A stretch of 64,000 nucleotides of DNA from Prorocentrum cordatum (GCA_963575745.1 CAUYUJ010014349.1:358881-422880); one strand, 5' to 3'. Positions 1 to 11,464 are shown, counted from the stretch's first letter. The notes: a model not told the origin generated them from the letters alone. Made by a program: numbers and translations.

Positions 1-8
1 AACGGCGT

Positions 9-9
<1 letters not shown>

Positions 10-40
<31 letters not shown>

Positions 41-62
41 GGAGGTGTTGTTGGTGTTGTTG
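10..62. repeat. (TTG)n/(TGG)n microsatellite
   Basis: Runs of TTG followed by TGG triplets and then degenerate TTG. Simple-sequence DNA. Confidence 0.9.
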
Positions 63-109
63 CTGGTATTGCTGTAGCGCGCCGTGTTGCCCGCAATCCG
101 TCTGGAAGG

Positions 110-1626
110 GTTGGGTAAACAAACCTCAGGACAAACGTACCTTGGAGAGGGCAAGTCGGGCCCCACCTCGGGACGCCCAGCGGCTGCGTCGTCGCGCCCA
201 CACCGGCTGGAGCCGCGGTTGCTGCGGCACCTCCTGGGGGGGTACGTCGTCATGGGGGTTATTTTTTGGCAGTCCCAGGATAAGCATGTGGAGCCCGCAG
301 ACCACTGAATGAATGGCATATTCTTGCACGCTGTTCTTGCGATCGTGTGATGCTGCTGTTTTTCCAGGGCGCACGGGTGTTTGCGCGGACGGTTTGGTGC
401 TCGCGGGCTGTCCTGGTGCCCACAGGCATAGAGTTGCGCGGGCAGTTTTTAAGTATTGGCACGTCGCGGCTTTGGTAGACTTCCTTATACTGTTGCGCAC
501 TCGTGTGTTGATGATGCCCCGTGCACGCTGTGGTGCTGGCAGGGACGTGCTGGTGCGAGTGTGCCATTTTGGTTCTCGCAATACCTTGCGGTTGTTGCTA
601 AATTGTCGCTGTATTGCCAGGATCTGCCTTATTTTGTGCATACCATGTGTGATGTTGCTAATGTCCGCGATCGCATTGGCAGGGTACATTGTGGCGCTTG
701 CGGGCTGATGAGATGCATATCCAGTGTTTTGCTGCGCCTGTCGTGGTGATTGCAGAATTATTGTGTCACTGGCAGGGGCCAGCTCACTTCGCCGTCCATG
801 GTTGCAAGCACTTCTCTCGGGCACGCAGTGGTTATCGCATGACGTTGTCGGGTGCCCTCAAGCGTACAGCGGTGTCCACAGCCCTCCGGTATCACCTGGC
901 TTGGGCATCAACCGCGTGTGATGATACATCATGACTGCGTGCGTGTGGTTGTGGTCTGCTGGAGCCTCCAGTGTGTCGGGGCCGCACACATGCGAAGGTT
1001 GCCGCGCCGGTGCTGGCCATGCCCGCGCTTCCGCCCCGCCCTCGCGACCGTTTCCGCTCCCCCCGGCCCCCTCAAGGACGTCACGCGGAGTGATTGATAT
1101 ACCGATCTCTAAGGAGAACCCAGGAGTGGCGTGGAGGAAGGGAAAAAGATTTCCGCTCGACCCCATCTGGTCCTCATCTTGGGCCAATCTTGGTGCCACT
1201 TTGGACGCGTTCGCTGGTCGCGTGAGGGACGCCCCCAGGCCCATGAGATAAGGGTTGTGGGATAGGAAAGCCCAACTCAGCCGGGGAGGAAGGCGGGTTG
1301 TGTCTCTGAGTCAGCTGCACCTACAGGGGGGATGCGCATCAAGAAACCACATGCTCTTCGTCAGGTTACCCTACCCTGGTTGTTCAGGGTGCTCTGGTTT
1401 CCCCCCCCGTGTGTATCCCGTGCTGCTGGGTTGTTTGGAAGGGTTTCGCGTGGCCGCGTCCGCACTGTACAGGCCTGGCGGGATTCCGGTGTTCCTAGGT
1501 GGAGGAGCGCGGGGCCGCCCCTGCGTCAAGCTGGGCGCGAGGACGCGCCTTCCGTGGCCGGAAGACCTGCTTCCAGGGTGAGACGAGCAACGGCGAGGTG
1601 GACCGCGAGGCCGCCAGGGGGAATCT
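110..1626. other. unassigned GC-rich DNA
   Basis: About 1.5 kb with overlapping open frames on both strands. None has a recognisable domain, a believable composition or a convincing start. I see no RNA gene and no internal repeat. Confidence 0.5.
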
Positions 1627-1786
1627 AGGCCTCCCAGATGGGGTCGGAGTAGGATGGGGTCGGATGATCGCGCCGCGTCGCCGGTGCATCGGCGATTCGG
1701 CTAGATGTGCACGCCGACGTCGCCGATGCATCGTAGATGCAGCGCGATCATCCGACCACATCTACCCGGTCTCCATCTAGGAGGCC
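1627..1786. mobile_element. foldback (MITE-like) inverted-repeat element, copy 1
   Basis: The 160-bp segment folds back on itself. The left end AGGCCTCCCAGATGG (1627-1641) matches the reverse complement of 1772-1786 at 14 of 15 positions. The next arm segment, GGTCGGATGATCGCGC, ends at 1673 and pairs with the segment beginning at 1742. Inner arms share GATGCATCGGCGA. No coding capacity. Related copies or fragments lie at 5716-5892, 48925-49045 and 54783-54836, which suggests a dispersed non-autonomous element. The mobility mechanism is not shown by the sequence, and no target-site duplication was established. Confidence 0.7.
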
Positions 1787-1891
1787 TCCAGGGAAGGGTT
1801 GGCAAAGACCACCAGAGCTTCTCCTGCGTCCGCCAGGTTTCCCATGGGCTTCCAGGGTGCATCCGCTTCCTTCCTTGTGCTTGTGTTTGCA

Positions 1892-1966
1892 ATTCCCCAA
1901 CCAGTGCTTACACTGAAGGGGTCCTAGCGGAGATTCCCCAATCAGTGCTTGCACTGAAGGGGTCCT
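1892..1966 (+). repeat. 41-bp tandem duplication
   Basis: Two adjacent copies (1892-1925 and 1932-1966) of a segment starting ATTCCCCAA and ending CACTGAAGGGGTCCT, with about two substitutions. Confidence 0.85.
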
Positions 1967-1973
1967 CTCGGAT

Positions 1974-2790
1974 ATTGACGGATTTGGCGAAAGTTCGGGG
2001 CCGATTTCGGTGGGCGGCCGGGTTCCTGGGTTCCCGGTTCCCGTTCACGGGTTCCCAGTTCCGGATTCCCGGCCGATGTTTGTGGTCGGCGGGGTTTCCG
2101 GATTCCCGGGTTATTGGTCGTTCTTCTTATCGTTCCGTCTCACCATCGATCTCGTTGCCCATCTCTCTATCGGTCTCATTATCGATCTCACAATAGATCT
2201 CACAATCGATCTCACAATAGATCTCACGATAGATCGCACGAGCGATCTCACGATCGATCTCATTATCGATCCCATTGAATCGACTTCATTATCGTCCTCA
2301 CAATTGAATTTACAATCGTCCTCACTATCGATTCCGCGGCCGATCTCACAATCGATCTCAATATCAATATCCATATCACCAATTTTCAAACCATCCACTG
2401 ATTGGGACTGTTCTCTTGTGTAATTGAAGGATTTGGCGAAATTTCCGGGCCGGGTTCGGTGGGCGGCCGAGTTCCCATGTTCTTGGATTCGTGGTCGATC
2501 TTATCGTTTGGTCTCACTATCGATCTCACTACCCACCTCTTCTATCGATCTCACAATCGATCTCACTGTCGATCTCATTATCGATCTCACAAACGATTTC
2601 ACTATAGATCGCGCGAGCGAGCTCACGATCGATCTCACTTTCGATCTCATTGAAAGGATTTCACTATCGGTCTCATTATCGTCCTTGCAATCGTTCACAC
2701 CATCGAGTCCACTATCGATCTCGCTATCGATCTCACAGTCGAACTCAATATCCATATCACTAATTTTCAAACCATCCACTGATTGGGTTT
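1974..2790. repeat. tandem duplication containing ATCGATCTCA microsatellites
   Basis: Two units, about 1974-2410 and 2422-2790. Each starts with a segment containing GGATTTGGCGAAA and GGTGGGCGGCCG. Each continues into a run of 10-12-bp variants of ATCGATCTCA and ends with the same unique tail (ATATCCATATCAC, then AATTTTCAAACCATCCACTG). The microsatellite leaves frames open on both strands (Ile-Asp-Leu-Thr or Arg-Ser-Ile-Val repeats), so these are not taken as genes. Confidence 0.85.
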
Positions 2791-3929
2791 TTTTCTCTGG
2801 TGTTATGTTTGTGTGGTGTATGGTCGCCATCTCAGCTCCACGTGTCGTCCCTAGTGAGGGGTTCAGAGCGAGAGAGATAGAGCTTGAAGAACCCTAAGAC
2901 GCACCGAGCCAGCTCAAGAGGGCTCAAAAGGCCGCCCCCCAAGAGGTCGCAAGAGGTCCCCAAGACGGTCCAAGAGGCCCTCAAGTAGGTCCAGGAGGGC
3001 CTCCAGAGAGACCTGGATGGAGTTATTGTCCCGAAGCGATTCAGGAGGCTCCGAGATTGCCAAACAGATCTCGCAACGGTGGAACAATCGAACGAGACGC
3101 ACCAAAGAGTGCCCCGAGAGGCGCGAAACATATTCAAGCTGGAGTAAGCAGCACGTAACAGTGGCGAGAAACAAGAGTAGCAGCACAACGACAGTCGTTT
3201 TGGGGGTACCCCTACATCCGACGTGCCCTTTGCCCATTTCGATTCCCGCTGGCCCCTCCCATGATATGCACCAGATGCATGCGCGGGGAAGCTCGTTGGA
3301 TGTAGTTTCTTGGCGACCCCTGCGGGCGAACCCCGGCCCAGAGCTGGATGGCCCCTCTCAACTATTGGAGCGCAGACGTGTCATACACATGCAGTGATCT
3401 GCATCGTGCCATTCAAAGACTGGGGCCAGCCACCCTCAAAGGCAGTGCAACCCGCCAGTGTCCCTCCTCCTCCCTCGATGAGGTTTCGATCATGGACCCC
3501 TTGTAAAGAGCAACCATCCAGCGATTGTGTCGAAGATCCTTGGAAGAAACCGCCGGGAGTTGCTGAAGACCGTCAGAACACCGCTGGATATTGCCGAAGA
3601 CCGGCCGAAGACGCCGAAAACGGCCCGGGACCGATGGTTAATACGGGGACCATGGTCGAAGGAGTAATTTCCTCCGTTGCCTTTCGCCGGAGGCGCGCGT
3701 TGAGGACTCCGAAGACTTCGTTTTCACGCCCTCCTGCATGGTCCTGTGGCCCCACGAGAGCGCCGCTCCCAGTGGCTGGTGGCGCTCCGGCTCCTCGGGG
3801 GGGAAGGGGGGAGGGGCTACGAGGAAAAAGGGAGGAGGAGCACAGGACAGTCCTCGGCGCGAGACGCGTCCCTCCTCCTCTGGTCTGTTGCCTTTAACCT
3901 CCTCGCCTCGCCGTCCTACGTCACCTCGC
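2791..3929. other. unassigned DNA with a short CCAAGAGG-type block
   Basis: Around 2912-3020 there is a short run of CAAGAGG/CAAGACGG words, the minus-strand orientation of the GGCC-N-TCTTGG family. The rest has no recognisable gene or RNA. Confidence 0.5.
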
Positions 3930-4945
3930 AGTAGCTGGGGGGCTGCGATCGAGGGCTTCTGGTGGGTCCGGCGGAGTGAGGCACCACCCAGATTCAGATT
4001 CGACCTCGCCATCCCTGAGGGGCTGCGATCTGCGAAGCTGTCGCCACTTTCGAGGGCTGCTGGGGGGGTTCAGCGGACTCAGGCGCCGCCCGGATTCAGT
4101 TTCGACCTCGCCACCCCTGGGGGGCTGCGATCTGCGAAGCAGTCGCTACTTTCGAGGGCTGCTGGGGGGTCCAGCGGAGTGATGCACCACACAGACTCCG
4201 ATTAGACATCCGTCCCTAGGGGGCTGCGATCTGTCGCCACTTTCGAGGGCTGCCGGGGGGTCCAGCGGAGTGAGGCACCACCCAGATTCAGGTTAGACCT
4301 CGCCATCCCTTGGGGGCTGCGACCTGCGAAACTGTCGCCACTTTCGAGGCTTGCTGATGGTTCAGCGGAGTGAGGCACCACCCAGACTCAGATTAGACTT
4401 CTCCATCCCTGGGGGGCTGCGATCTGCGAAGCTGTCGCCGCTTTCGAGGCTTGCTGGGGGGTCCAGCGAAATGAGGCACCGCCCATCTTCAGGTTAGACC
4501 TCGCCTGTCCTGGGGGGCTGTGATCTGCGAAACCCTCGCCACTTTCGAGGGCTGCTTGGGGGGGTTTGTGGAGTCAGGCACCACCCAGACTCAGAGTAGA
4601 CCTCGCCATCCCTGGGGGACTGCGAAGCTGTCGCCACTTTCGAGGGCTGCCGGGGGGTCCAGCGGAGCGAGGCACCACCCAGATTCAGATTCGACCGATC
4701 TGCGAAGCTGTCGCCACTTTCGAGGGCTGCCGGGGATTTCAGCCGAGTGAGGCACCGCCCAGATTCAGATTCGACCTCGCCATCCCTGTTGGGCTGCGAT
4801 CTGCGAAACTGTCGCCACTTTCGAGGGCTGCTGGGTGGTTCAGCGGAGTGAGGCACCACCCAGACTCAGATTAGACCTCGCCATCCCTTGGGGGCTGTGA
4901 TCTGCGAAACCCTCGCCACTTTGGAGGGCTGCCGGGGGGTCCCGC
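3930..4945. repeat. about 97-bp tandem array, ten copies
   Basis: Ten imperfect copies of a unit carrying TGAGGCACCACCCAGATTC, CTCGCCATCCCTGGGGGG, CTGCGATCTGCGAAGCTGTC and GCCACTTTCGAGGGCTGC. Some copies (near 4205, 4617 and 4696) carry deletions of 10-25 bp. The unit is open in several frames on both strands, which explains the His-Pro-Asp-Ser-rich frames here. No gene is called. Confidence 0.9.
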
Positions 4946-5715
4946 GGGGCGCTGTCGCGGGCCGCCCGCAGACCTGGCGGCGCGCCGTCGAGTGTTTTGC
5001 TTCCGCACTGAAACGTGCAGCAAGGAAGCAGGGAAACTGGCGGGCGAGCTAGGCCTCGCTCGCTTCGTGCATTAAATTATCCGTTAGTCGGTTTAATCAC
5101 TTTGTCGAGCGCCGTGGCGTCATGGCGCAGGCGGCGCTGCATCTTGCGCGTACTGCCGACAATAGCAACACACGTTTCGGTCTCCTCCCGTCTCTTTTGT
5201 CGTCGTCCTCTGCCCCTTGCCACCTTTCCTCTGCTGCTGCCGCGCTGACGGTTTCGGCCCCCCACGCGTCCTTCTCCTGCCCTTCGTTCCCGCCCCCATG
5301 TCCTCCTCAAGCCTGGGCCCTCGCTCCTCGTCCTCATATTGGTGTCCTGCGAGTCGTGCCACGTGAGCGCGCCCCGTGTTGCTTGCACAACATATGACGG
5401 CGCCTGCTGCACTGTCATTGTCTTGGCAAGTTTGGACCACCTCTTGACACTTCATGCATGTACGTCGCAGGGTAATTGCCTTTTTCTGTTTTGGGGGCCG
5501 TTTTCGGAGTCCAGGACTGAACAGCGGATCCGTGGCGAACCTTTGCACCAGTTGGACCCCGAATTCCGGTGGGTGATTTTGGGTGGATTTGGTTTTGTTT
5601 TCCCGGGGTCCCAACCATTTCAGACCCCCACGGCCGCCTCCAAGGACATCCTCAGCGCGGAACATGTGCGACGGTTTGGGTCGACAGCTTCTGGTTATCT
5701 CCGAAGAAGGGTTCG
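4946..5715. other. unassigned DNA
   Basis: Overlapping open frames on both strands with no recognisable domain. No repeat structure was seen apart from pyrimidine-rich stretches near 5170-5300. Confidence 0.5.
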
Positions 5716-5892
5716 AGGCCTCCCAGATGGGGTCCGGCTGGGGTCGGGTGATCGCGCCACATTGCCGATGCAACGGCGATACGTCTCGATGCGGAGCCCG
5801 ATTTTCGCCACGCCGACGGCGGCGGTGCATCGCCGACGTCGCCGAAACATCGGCGATGCGGCGCGTTGTTCCGACCCCATCTACTCGGACCG
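5716..5892. mobile_element. foldback (MITE-like) inverted-repeat element, copy 2
   Basis: Starts with the same AGGCCTCCCAGATGG (5716-5730) as copy 1. The arm TGGGGTCGGGTGATCGCGCC (about 5740-5759) pairs imperfectly with GGCGCGTTGTTCCGACCCCA (about 5860-5879). Inner arms carry CATCGGCGATGCGG and related words. The right outer end is diverged. No coding capacity. Confidence 0.65.
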
Positions 5893-8020
5893 TACTCGCA
5901 GAAGGGTACCGTTCAAGATCGAGCAGGCCGCGCGGTGTCAGGAGCCAGGGCACGCGTCGTCAAGGCAGGACCCCATTACGGCAGAAGCGGACCGTTGCGC
6001 CCTCTCCGACTCCGTCGCTCGGCGCGAGGGGCCGCCCTTTCTGCGCCCCTCCTGGCTGAGAGGACGATCCAACCTCCTGACAGCCGTCCTCACCTCCCTC
6101 TTCCTCCTCCTTCCTGGCAGGTCATGTGGCGCATTGATACACGGCCAGATATCATGGATATCGTCAGAACGATTTCCATAGACGGCAAGTTTGCCACCCA
6201 TCCCATCCGCGAGTTCAAGAGAACATGATGGATTTGCACAGGTTTTCCACGGCCGTACCTGTGCTTGCGGGATCAAGTGCCCATCACGGACATTTTTTCC
6301 CCAGTCGCCTCAGGGCGCAGACTTCAGTGCATTAACCGGAACTGTCATGTGTCACGCTATCCCCAGCGAGTGCGTCTCCGTCTGTCTACGTGTTGTAGAG
6401 CAGTTAGTTGGCCCTCGGGAGAGGGCAACACATGTCAACAACAGGTAAGGAGGACACACAGTCGAAACTCTGAATGAACAAAAGGCGTACTGTTTTCATT
6501 AACCTCACCAGCATCAAAGCTCACCCGTCCTTGCATGCGGGAGGATCTGGTGGAGAGGAACTCGCACATACCATTCTCTAGCGGGTAGTCGTGCGAACAT
6601 TGCAGTGGCTTTACAACTAGAGCCAGATCGGGAAATGCGCCAACGCATCGACAAACACAGCAGTTTCGTTCGAGCCCAGTGCATCCACGCCATGAAGTTG
6701 CTTGGCCATTTCCCCTGTCCCAAGGACCCTTGCGAAACTGCCGACCTGCACCCCACGGCCCCCAACAAGCACCAGGGTCAGGATATTGTGCTAGTTGGAG
6801 AGAAGCCGATTACTGGTGGCCTGCCTTGAAAAAGGAGAAAAGCCTTGGACACGTCGGACCCCCCCCCTCATTAACCAACATTTGGCGCGCCTGGAGACCC
6901 GCCCCCCCGCCCCTCTGGACAGCGGCCTCTCTAACCAGGGGAGGCGCCAAGGGTGAGGGGGTTCGAACCCGGGGGGGGCTGTGCAACGGAGGTGTTTGGG
7001 GGGTCGGGGGGAGGCTTCTTCCTTAGAGAAATTCAGTACGGTCCGATCCTGCTCTTTTTATATCCCTGGTATAGCCACATCAAATTATAATAGCATCTTA
7101 GTTGACCTCGGTCCAACTTACCCTAGTTAGGCTCGGTCCAGCTTCACTACCACGATAGCTGCATCAATTTCTGATCGCATCCTAGTGCAGCTCGGTCCAA
7201 CGCTAGTCGAATCCCAATGAACCTAGATCCCAGTGTCGATCGCACCCTATTCAGGTGCGATCTAACTCTCTTTCCAACCGTCCCAAGTCTTAATGCATTG
7301 CTTGAGGCTGGAGATGTACATCATGTTGCAAGCTGGGGAGAGACTCGGCCCATTCAGATTGTGTTCCCATTCGAGGTTGCCATGGCCAGCCTGCGGAGGT
7401 GTATCTGGAAACAGTCGCAGATCTGGATCACTGCATTGTTGCACTCGCTTGTAACGACGGCAGCAGCCTGTTTGCATGTGTCCACCGCGTGTCTGATTTC
7501 TGTGGGCTCTCCTCCCAAAAGCAATCTGTATAACCAACGCCGTCTAGTGATGCCGCCGCGCCAGAAGACAACATGGAACAGCATGTTGAGAGACATCCTC
7601 AGAGCCGTAAGCTCTCAACCTGTACCTCCCATGCCCGCCAGAAACCCCGTGTCCTCGCCGTCATCGGATAGAAACCTACCAGTTGATGCGGCAGGGGCCG
7701 CTTTGACGCTCTGCTCAGCTCCACGAGGTGGCGGCTGCCCTTCGACGCCAAGAAGCGTTGGCCCTACTTCGCATGTCTCGCGATAATCGTGGGAGAGTGG
7801 GGGCTGGGTCGGGGCCAGGTTCAGACAAACAGCCAGTGTATCTTTAAGCAGGCGTTCTCTCGCTGCGGAGCTCTTGTCCTCTCATGCTGCCCAGCTCAGT
7901 CAGTCTGAGCTGTAGTGTTCACTGGCAGCTGGAGCCCTGGTTCGATGGTTGGCAGGGGTAGGGTTTGGATGTCGCCACCTACCCTCGGTATCGGGGGTGG
8001 CAGTCGCGCGTTCTGCCGAG
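5893..8020. other. unassigned DNA
   Basis: No gene family recognised. A C-rich stretch lies at 6860-6910. Three spaced copies of CTCGGTCCARC occur near 7108, 7131 and 7190. A moderately protein-like open frame at 7217-7786 (plus) matches nothing I recognise, and the opposite strand is also open across part of it. Confidence 0.45.
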
Positions 8021-8271
8021 GCGCGGAGGTGGACGTGCTGCTGAGGACTTCGGCGGAGGGCAAGTACCGGGCCCTGCTGGAGGCAGTGGGATTCGATAGC
8101 CTGCAGGCGCAGTGCGTGGAGGTGTGGGCGGAGGCGGCGGGCCGCCGCGGGGGTGGGCCGCGCGGCAGGGGGTCGGGGATAGCGGATGGGGGGCGGGAGG
8201 GCGACGAGGAGGAGGAAGAGGATTCGGAGTGGCTAAGACCTCAGCCCCCAGCCACCTCCCCGGGCACCCAG
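8021..8271 (+). CDS. possible single exon of an unidentified gene
   Basis: The plus frame encodes a segment with ordinary protein composition (EVDVLLRTSAEGKYRALLEA and on to VWAEAA), then a Gly/Arg stretch and an acidic run. It is followed by a good donor (CAG then GTGAGG at 8272) and preceded by a plausible acceptor (CCGAG, 8016-8020). No partner exons were found and no domain is recognised. It could equally be chance open sequence in GC-rich DNA, since the opposite strand is also open here. Confidence 0.22.
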
Positions 8272-8714
8272 GTGAGGTGATGAGGTGCTTGCAGTGCTTC
8301 AGGGTTGTCTCGGGTAAGACCTCCAACCACTGCCAGTCCCTGCCCCCCACTCTTTCTGCGCACAAGTCGACTTGGGCGAGTGGGGAAGAGACTGATCTTC
8401 CTCTGTGAGTTTTTGTGCGCTTTGTGGTGGCATGGACAACCCTGTTCGGTCAAGTCCGACAAGCTGTCCAAACCTTGTTTGAACTCAAGACCTTGTTTGA
8501 ACCCAAGCTCCTCCGTGGGCGTTTACCTGGCTCGAGCTACCGGCTGGGACAAGTTGTTTCGTTTTTCTCGCTCCCCTCTTTTCCTCTGCCTCCTCTTCCT
8601 GTCCCCCTCCGTCCGCCGTCTCCCAGCCTAGTAGGGCCTAATTCGTCGTAGGCGTCTTTCTGCTCATGAAGTGACAAGGCGCCTTGGTAGTGTTCGAGGT
8701 CTGCGAGGGGAAGG
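8272..8714. other. unassigned DNA with a 19-bp tandem duplication
   Basis: Near 8472-8510 the segment ACCTTGTTTGAAC is repeated with a 19-bp period. Nothing else was recognised. Confidence 0.5.
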
Positions 8715-8805
8715 AAAATCTCCTGCAGGCTGCCCTCGCAGGAGCGTTGGGCAGTGATGTCAAGCCTGCTGCTGGGCTGGGCTCCTGGGCAAACGCACCA
8801 GGCCC
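8715..8805 (+). repeat. 91-bp direct repeat, copy A
   Basis: Identical by eye to 9391-9481. It starts AAAATCTCCTGCAGGCTGCC and ends GCACCAGGCCC. It encodes no recognised protein. Confidence 0.95.
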
Positions 8806-9088
8806 CCAGTCCCGCAGGGCAGCCTGCAGGAATAGCCACAGCCACAGCACATACATAGGGTGGCAGAGGGTGGGTTGCGGCGCCGCCAGCTCTCCCATCC
8901 TGTGGGCAGCGCGGCGCCGCGCGCTCCATGACGGAAAGCCTTCCCGTCCTGCGGGGGCTCTTCCTGTCACAGCGCTGCCTCCCGTCCTGCGGGAAGCTCG
9001 GCCTCGCTGCGGAGTGCCTCTCCCGTCCTGCGGGACATTCTCTCTGCTGCGGGGCGTCGCCCCGCTGCTGCGACGTGCTGAACACGGA

Positions 9089-9394
9089 TCGGAGCATCCG
9101 CAGCGAGGAGCGCTCTCCACCGCACATCCCAGCCACCAACCAGCCAGCCAGCGAAGAGGAGGAAGACGGAGGCGAGCGGGAGGTGAGGCCGCTCGGGCGC
9201 GTGAGCCGCAGCCCCCTGTTGGAGGCACCCAGGCAGAGAGCTGCGCCTGCAACTCAAAGCGCCCGACGTCGCATTCTTTGAGGGCTGCCAAAAGGCTAAG
9301 AGGCCAGGAAGCGAAAAGGCACCCATTTGGCACCGGTCACCTTGGGAGATTTTCCTGCCCCCAAAACCGCTGCGCGATTTCGGGGCTATGAAAA
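9089..9394 (+). repeat. 306-bp direct repeat, copy A
   Basis: Matches 13953-14258 over 306 bp with one difference seen (A versus G in the C-R-CATCCCAGCC segment near 9124/13988). The repeat starts TCGGAGCATCCGCAGCGAGG and ends GGGGCTATGAAAA. It does not begin TG and end CA, so it does not look like a conventional LTR. Its last four bases (AAAA, 9391-9394) are also the first four of the 91-bp repeat. Confidence 0.95.
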
Positions 9395-9481
9395 TCTCCT
9401 GCAGGCTGCCCTCGCAGGAGCGTTGGGCAGTGATGTCAAGCCTGCTGCTGGGCTGGGCTCCTGGGCAAACGCACCAGGCCC
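9391..9481 (+). repeat. 91-bp direct repeat, copy B
   Basis: Identical by eye to 8715-8805. It begins exactly where the 306-bp repeat ends, sharing AAAA. Confidence 0.95.
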
Positions 9482-9579
9482 AATGCACCCAGGGCCCAGC
9501 CAAGCAGCTGCCGAGGCAGACCCGCGTCTGAGATAACACCGGGCCCAATGCACAGACAAGGCGTTGCTTGGGAGATGCT

Positions 9580-11464
9580 TGGGCTGCGCGCGCGCGCGTA
9601 GAGAAGACGAGCTGTCTTCTGCGCGCACTCAGGTTGGTGCACGCCCGCGAGCCACATCGCTGTGCGGCCGGCTTCGGCTCCGCTTGACCGTTTGCGCGGC
9701 CTCGCGCATCGCCTCCGCGCGCTTCCGCCGCGCCCGCGCCTGTCTGCGCGCGCTTCCGTCTGCCTGAACGCGTAGGCGCTGGCGCTATCATTTATGCTAC
9801 TACGCGCCTTTGCGTGCCCCTGTGCGCCTGCTTGGCATGCGTGAGTGTGCGCACTTCTGCATACTTCGGCGCGCTATTGCGCGCTATTCCGCGCGTCTGT
9901 GCGCTCCTTACGTTTCTGCGCGCGTCTCCGCGCTTTTGCGCCTGCCTGCGCGCTCTGAGTGTATCAGCGTGCTTCTTTTACTCTTCTGCGCGTCTGTGTT
10001 TGCTTCTGCGCGCATGTGCGCTTTTGCGTGCTTCCCGCGTTCTGCGCGCCTGTCCGTGCTTCTGCGCGCCACCGCGCGTTCCAGCGCGCTCCATCGCGCT
10101 TTTGCGCGCCTCTGCGTACGCTTTCTGCGCGCCTGTGCATGTCTGCGCGCCGCAGCATACCTGTGCGTGCTTCCGCGCGTCTGCGCGCGCTCCTGCGCGC
10201 CTGCGCCCGCCTGCTTCCGCGTCCTCGGGCGCCCCTGTGCAATCGCGCATGCCTGCGCGCGCTTCCGCGCGCTGGTGCGCGTCAGCACGCTCGAATGCGT
10301 TTATGCTAGCCTCCGCGCGCTGTTGCGCGCCTGTGCGCGTGGTCGCGCTTCTGCGCGCTTGCGCGCGTTTCTGCGCCTCTGAGCGTTCTTGCGCACTTAC
10401 GCCTGCGCGCCCTTCCGCGCGTGAGTGTTCAAGCGCCCTTGTGCGCTTCTGCACGTCTTGGCGTGCGAATCTGCGCGCCTGTGCGGGTTTACGCGCCCCT
10501 GTGTGCTCGCGCCTGCTTCTGCGCGCCACAGCGCGCGCCCGCTGCATGCCACGCTTCTGCGCCTCAGTATGCGTTTCGCGCGACCGCGGGCGTTTTAGCG
10601 CGGCCGTCCGCAACTCTGCTCGCGCTTTCGCGCGCCTGCGTACACGTTCGTCCGCCCGCGCCCCCGCGACACCTGCGCGGGCTTTTGCGCGCCTCTGCGC
10701 GTTCCTGCGCGCGTGCGCGTTCTATCTGCGCAGCTGTGTGTTTCTGCGCGCCTATGCAGGTTTGTGCGATTCTGCGCGTTTACATAGCGCTTCCGCGCCT
10801 GGGCGTGTGTTTCGCGCGCCCGCGGGCGTTTTAGCGCATCTCACGGCAACTCTGCGCACTCCTGCGCGCGCTACGCGCTTGCGGCATCGTCGCGGGACTT
10901 TACGCGTCTCTGCGCGTTTTTGCGAGCCTGCAAATGCTTTTTGCCCAGTTGGGCGCGTCTGCGCGCCTCTGCGTGCGCTTCAGCGCGCCTCTGCACGATC
11001 GCGCGCCTCTGGGACTCCTGTGCACGCTAAACCGTCTTTGAGCGCGCGCCTGTGCGCGCTTTCACGCGCTTCTGCGTCTCCACACGCCTTTGCGCGTTCC
11101 AACGCGTCCTGCGCGTCTGCGCGTGTTTCTGCGCGCTTGCGCGTGCCTGCTCACCTCTGCGTGCGTGCGCGTTTACGCAGCCCTGCCCGCGTGCGCGCCT
11201 GTGCCCGCGCGCGTCTGCACGTTAGCGCGCGCGTCTACATGTCCGAGCGCGCCTCTGCGCACTTTTGCGCGTCTCTGCGCGCTTTTGCACCCTCGTGCGC
11301 GCCCTCCGCGCAGTTGCGCGTCTGTGTGCCCGTGTGCGCATGCGCCTGAACCTGCGCGCGCTTCACCGTGCGCACGCCTAAGTGCGCTTCCGCGTTTCTT
11401 CACGCCTCTGCGCGCCTCCACGTGCGCTTGCGCGTGCCTGCGCAAGCACGTGTTCACGCGCTGA
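9580..11464. repeat. 1.9-kb TGCGCG/GCGCGC low-complexity tract
   Basis: Almost continuous alternating purine-pyrimidine words (TGCGCG, GCGCGC, CTGCGCGCCT) every 8-12 bp. The composition leaves frames open on both strands, including an uninterrupted 511-codon plus frame from 9814. The encoded Ala/Arg/Cys/Ser-rich peptides are repeat by-products. The tract would favour Z-DNA or cruciform structure (inference from composition). Confidence 0.85.

Noticed and set aside
3930-4945. CRISPR-like regularly spaced array
   Set aside because: The whole unit is repeated with no unique spacers of constant length. It is a satellite. The same applies to the 17520-18368 and 47560-48650 arrays.
9814-11349. 511-codon plus-strand open frame, Ala/Cys/Arg/Ser-rich
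   Set aside because: Entirely inside the TGCGCG low-complexity tract. Other frames and the opposite strand are open for the same compositional reason.
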